From CAYMAZ01 sp964388575 (lineage in GTDB: Bacteria > Bacteroidota > Bacteroidia > Bacteroidales > DTU049), in the NCBI GenBank assembly GCA_964388575.1, contig CAYMAZ010000003.1, forward strand, positions 68,326 to 132,325: a DNA stretch of 64,000 nt. The letters are read 5' to 3'. The position numbers and the translations under genes are program-made. Position 1 is the first letter of the stretch. Every line of letters begins with the position of its first letter. The notes beneath the pieces were generated by a model, which saw only the letters and a list, made by a program, of their open reading frames with translations, searched no databases and was not told the DNA's origin. Of this stretch, positions 63,700 through 64,000 are shown in pieces.

Positions 63700-64000
63700 A
63701 TGCATCAACAAACGAACTTCATGTATTTAAATAATTCTCAGGAAACTTTATGCCCCTTTACGCATGGCCAGGGTGTTTATATTGCTCGTTCGCTCTTATC
63801 TGTTTTGAATCCAAATATGATTTATTCACATGATTGTGAGTTTGACCCCACATTTGAAATCAGGACTACTCAGATCACAGAGCCCAAATCAGTGTTGAAG
63901 GTATTTCCTAATCCCACAAATGATATATTGTATTTCGAGATTCTGAATTTTACTAATGGGAATGCTGTCACAATAGAAATTGCAGATATTTCAGGAAGAA
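63700..64000 (+). CDS. T9SS-sorting-domain protein, cut by window end
   Basis: From ATG 63700 the frame is open to the window edge, 100 residues. A type A sorting domain begins at about residue 67 (VLKVFPNPTNDILYFEI, then TIEIADISGR), so most of that domain lies in the window. Only about 65 residues precede it, starting MHQQTNFMYLNNSQ with no signal peptide. Upstream the frame is closed by a TGA at 63625. It is either the remnant of a larger cargo gene that lost its 5' part or a start that is misread here. Confidence in the sorting domain is high; in the gene being functional, low. Confidence 0.65.
   Translation, partial: MHQQTNFMYLNNSQETLCPFTHGQGVYIARSLLSVLNPNMIYSHDCEFDPTFEIRTTQITEPKSVLKVFPNPTNDILYFEILNFTNGNAVTIEIADISGR

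Noticed and set aside
1..64000. tRNA, rRNA, riboswitch, prophage or insertion sequence
   Set aside because: No TTCGAATCC-type arm, rRNA segment, transposase, integrase or recognisable aptamer was found on reading the gaps between genes; a covariance-model scan would be decisive.

Overview
The window is a chromosomal segment of a member of the Bacteroidota. The evidence is a complete type IX secretion (T9SS) core (porP/sprF, gldK, gldL, gldM, gldN), a separate porV, several cargo proteins with the T9SS C-terminal sorting domain, promoter-like TAnnTTTG boxes instead of E. coli type elements, and secreted proteins that nearly all place Gln right after the signal peptide. The long C-terminal part of GldL looks more like Bacteroidales than Flavobacteriia, but that is only an impression. 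A run of ten Ns inside polA marks this as a draft or metagenome assembly. I see no tRNA, rRNA, CRISPR array, integrase, transposase or phage gene.

Layout. 1-6.7 kb: the 3' part of porV, ispF, purD with a membrane protein, a GT4 glycosyltransferase overlapping rnhB, and a CAP-domain secreted protein. 6.8-8.1 kb: an AT-rich lipoprotein and a small T9SS cargo. 8.4-10.3 kb: a stand-alone PqqD-like protein and a PepD-type dipeptidase. 10.5-14.0 kb: a three-gene secreted unit (FlgT-like, LPP20/FlgP-like, DUF4476-like) with its own promoter and terminator, the best candidate here for an undescribed system. 14-17 kb: a MATE exporter and miaB. 17-26.7 kb: topA, a ureohydrolase-fold protein that has lost metal ligands, porP, gldKLMN. 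26.7-30.3 kb: polA (with assembly gap) and a metallo-beta-lactamase-fold hydrolase. 30.3-33.1 kb: an ECF-like sigma factor, a GT2 glycosyltransferase and two tandem lipoproteins. 33.2-40.5 kb: a U32 peptidase-family protein, a 1616-residue T9SS cargo, and queG. 40.6-44.0 kb: formate-tetrahydrofolate ligase, then a class II aldolase/dehydratase with mtnA. 44-48.5 kb: a KYEAD-repeat secreted protein, another T9SS cargo, a LOG-like protein and pheT. 48.6-52.1 kb: two sodium-coupled amino acid transporters and a zinc-ribbon protein. 52.1-52.66 kb: a gene-free stretch with a heptamer array. 52.66-63.3 kb: cysS, an M28-family glutaminyl cyclase-like lipoprotein, PIN-PhoH, a sacsin-like GHKL ATPase, tilS and a DsbD-like protein. 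The last 700 bases hold dispersed repeats and the start of another T9SS-sorted protein.

How the genes fit together. PorV, PorP and GldKLMN export cargo carrying C-terminal sorting domains; four such cargo genes are present. The M28 protein at 54.2 kb resembles the periplasmic glutaminyl cyclase of Porphyromonas, and eleven exported proteins in the window expose Gln at the predicted mature N-terminus, which would be its substrate. The rest is mostly housekeeping: translation (miaB, queG, pheT, cysS, tilS), replication and topology (polA, topA, rnhB), purine, isoprenoid and one-carbon metabolism, and methylthioribose or deoxyribose salvage.
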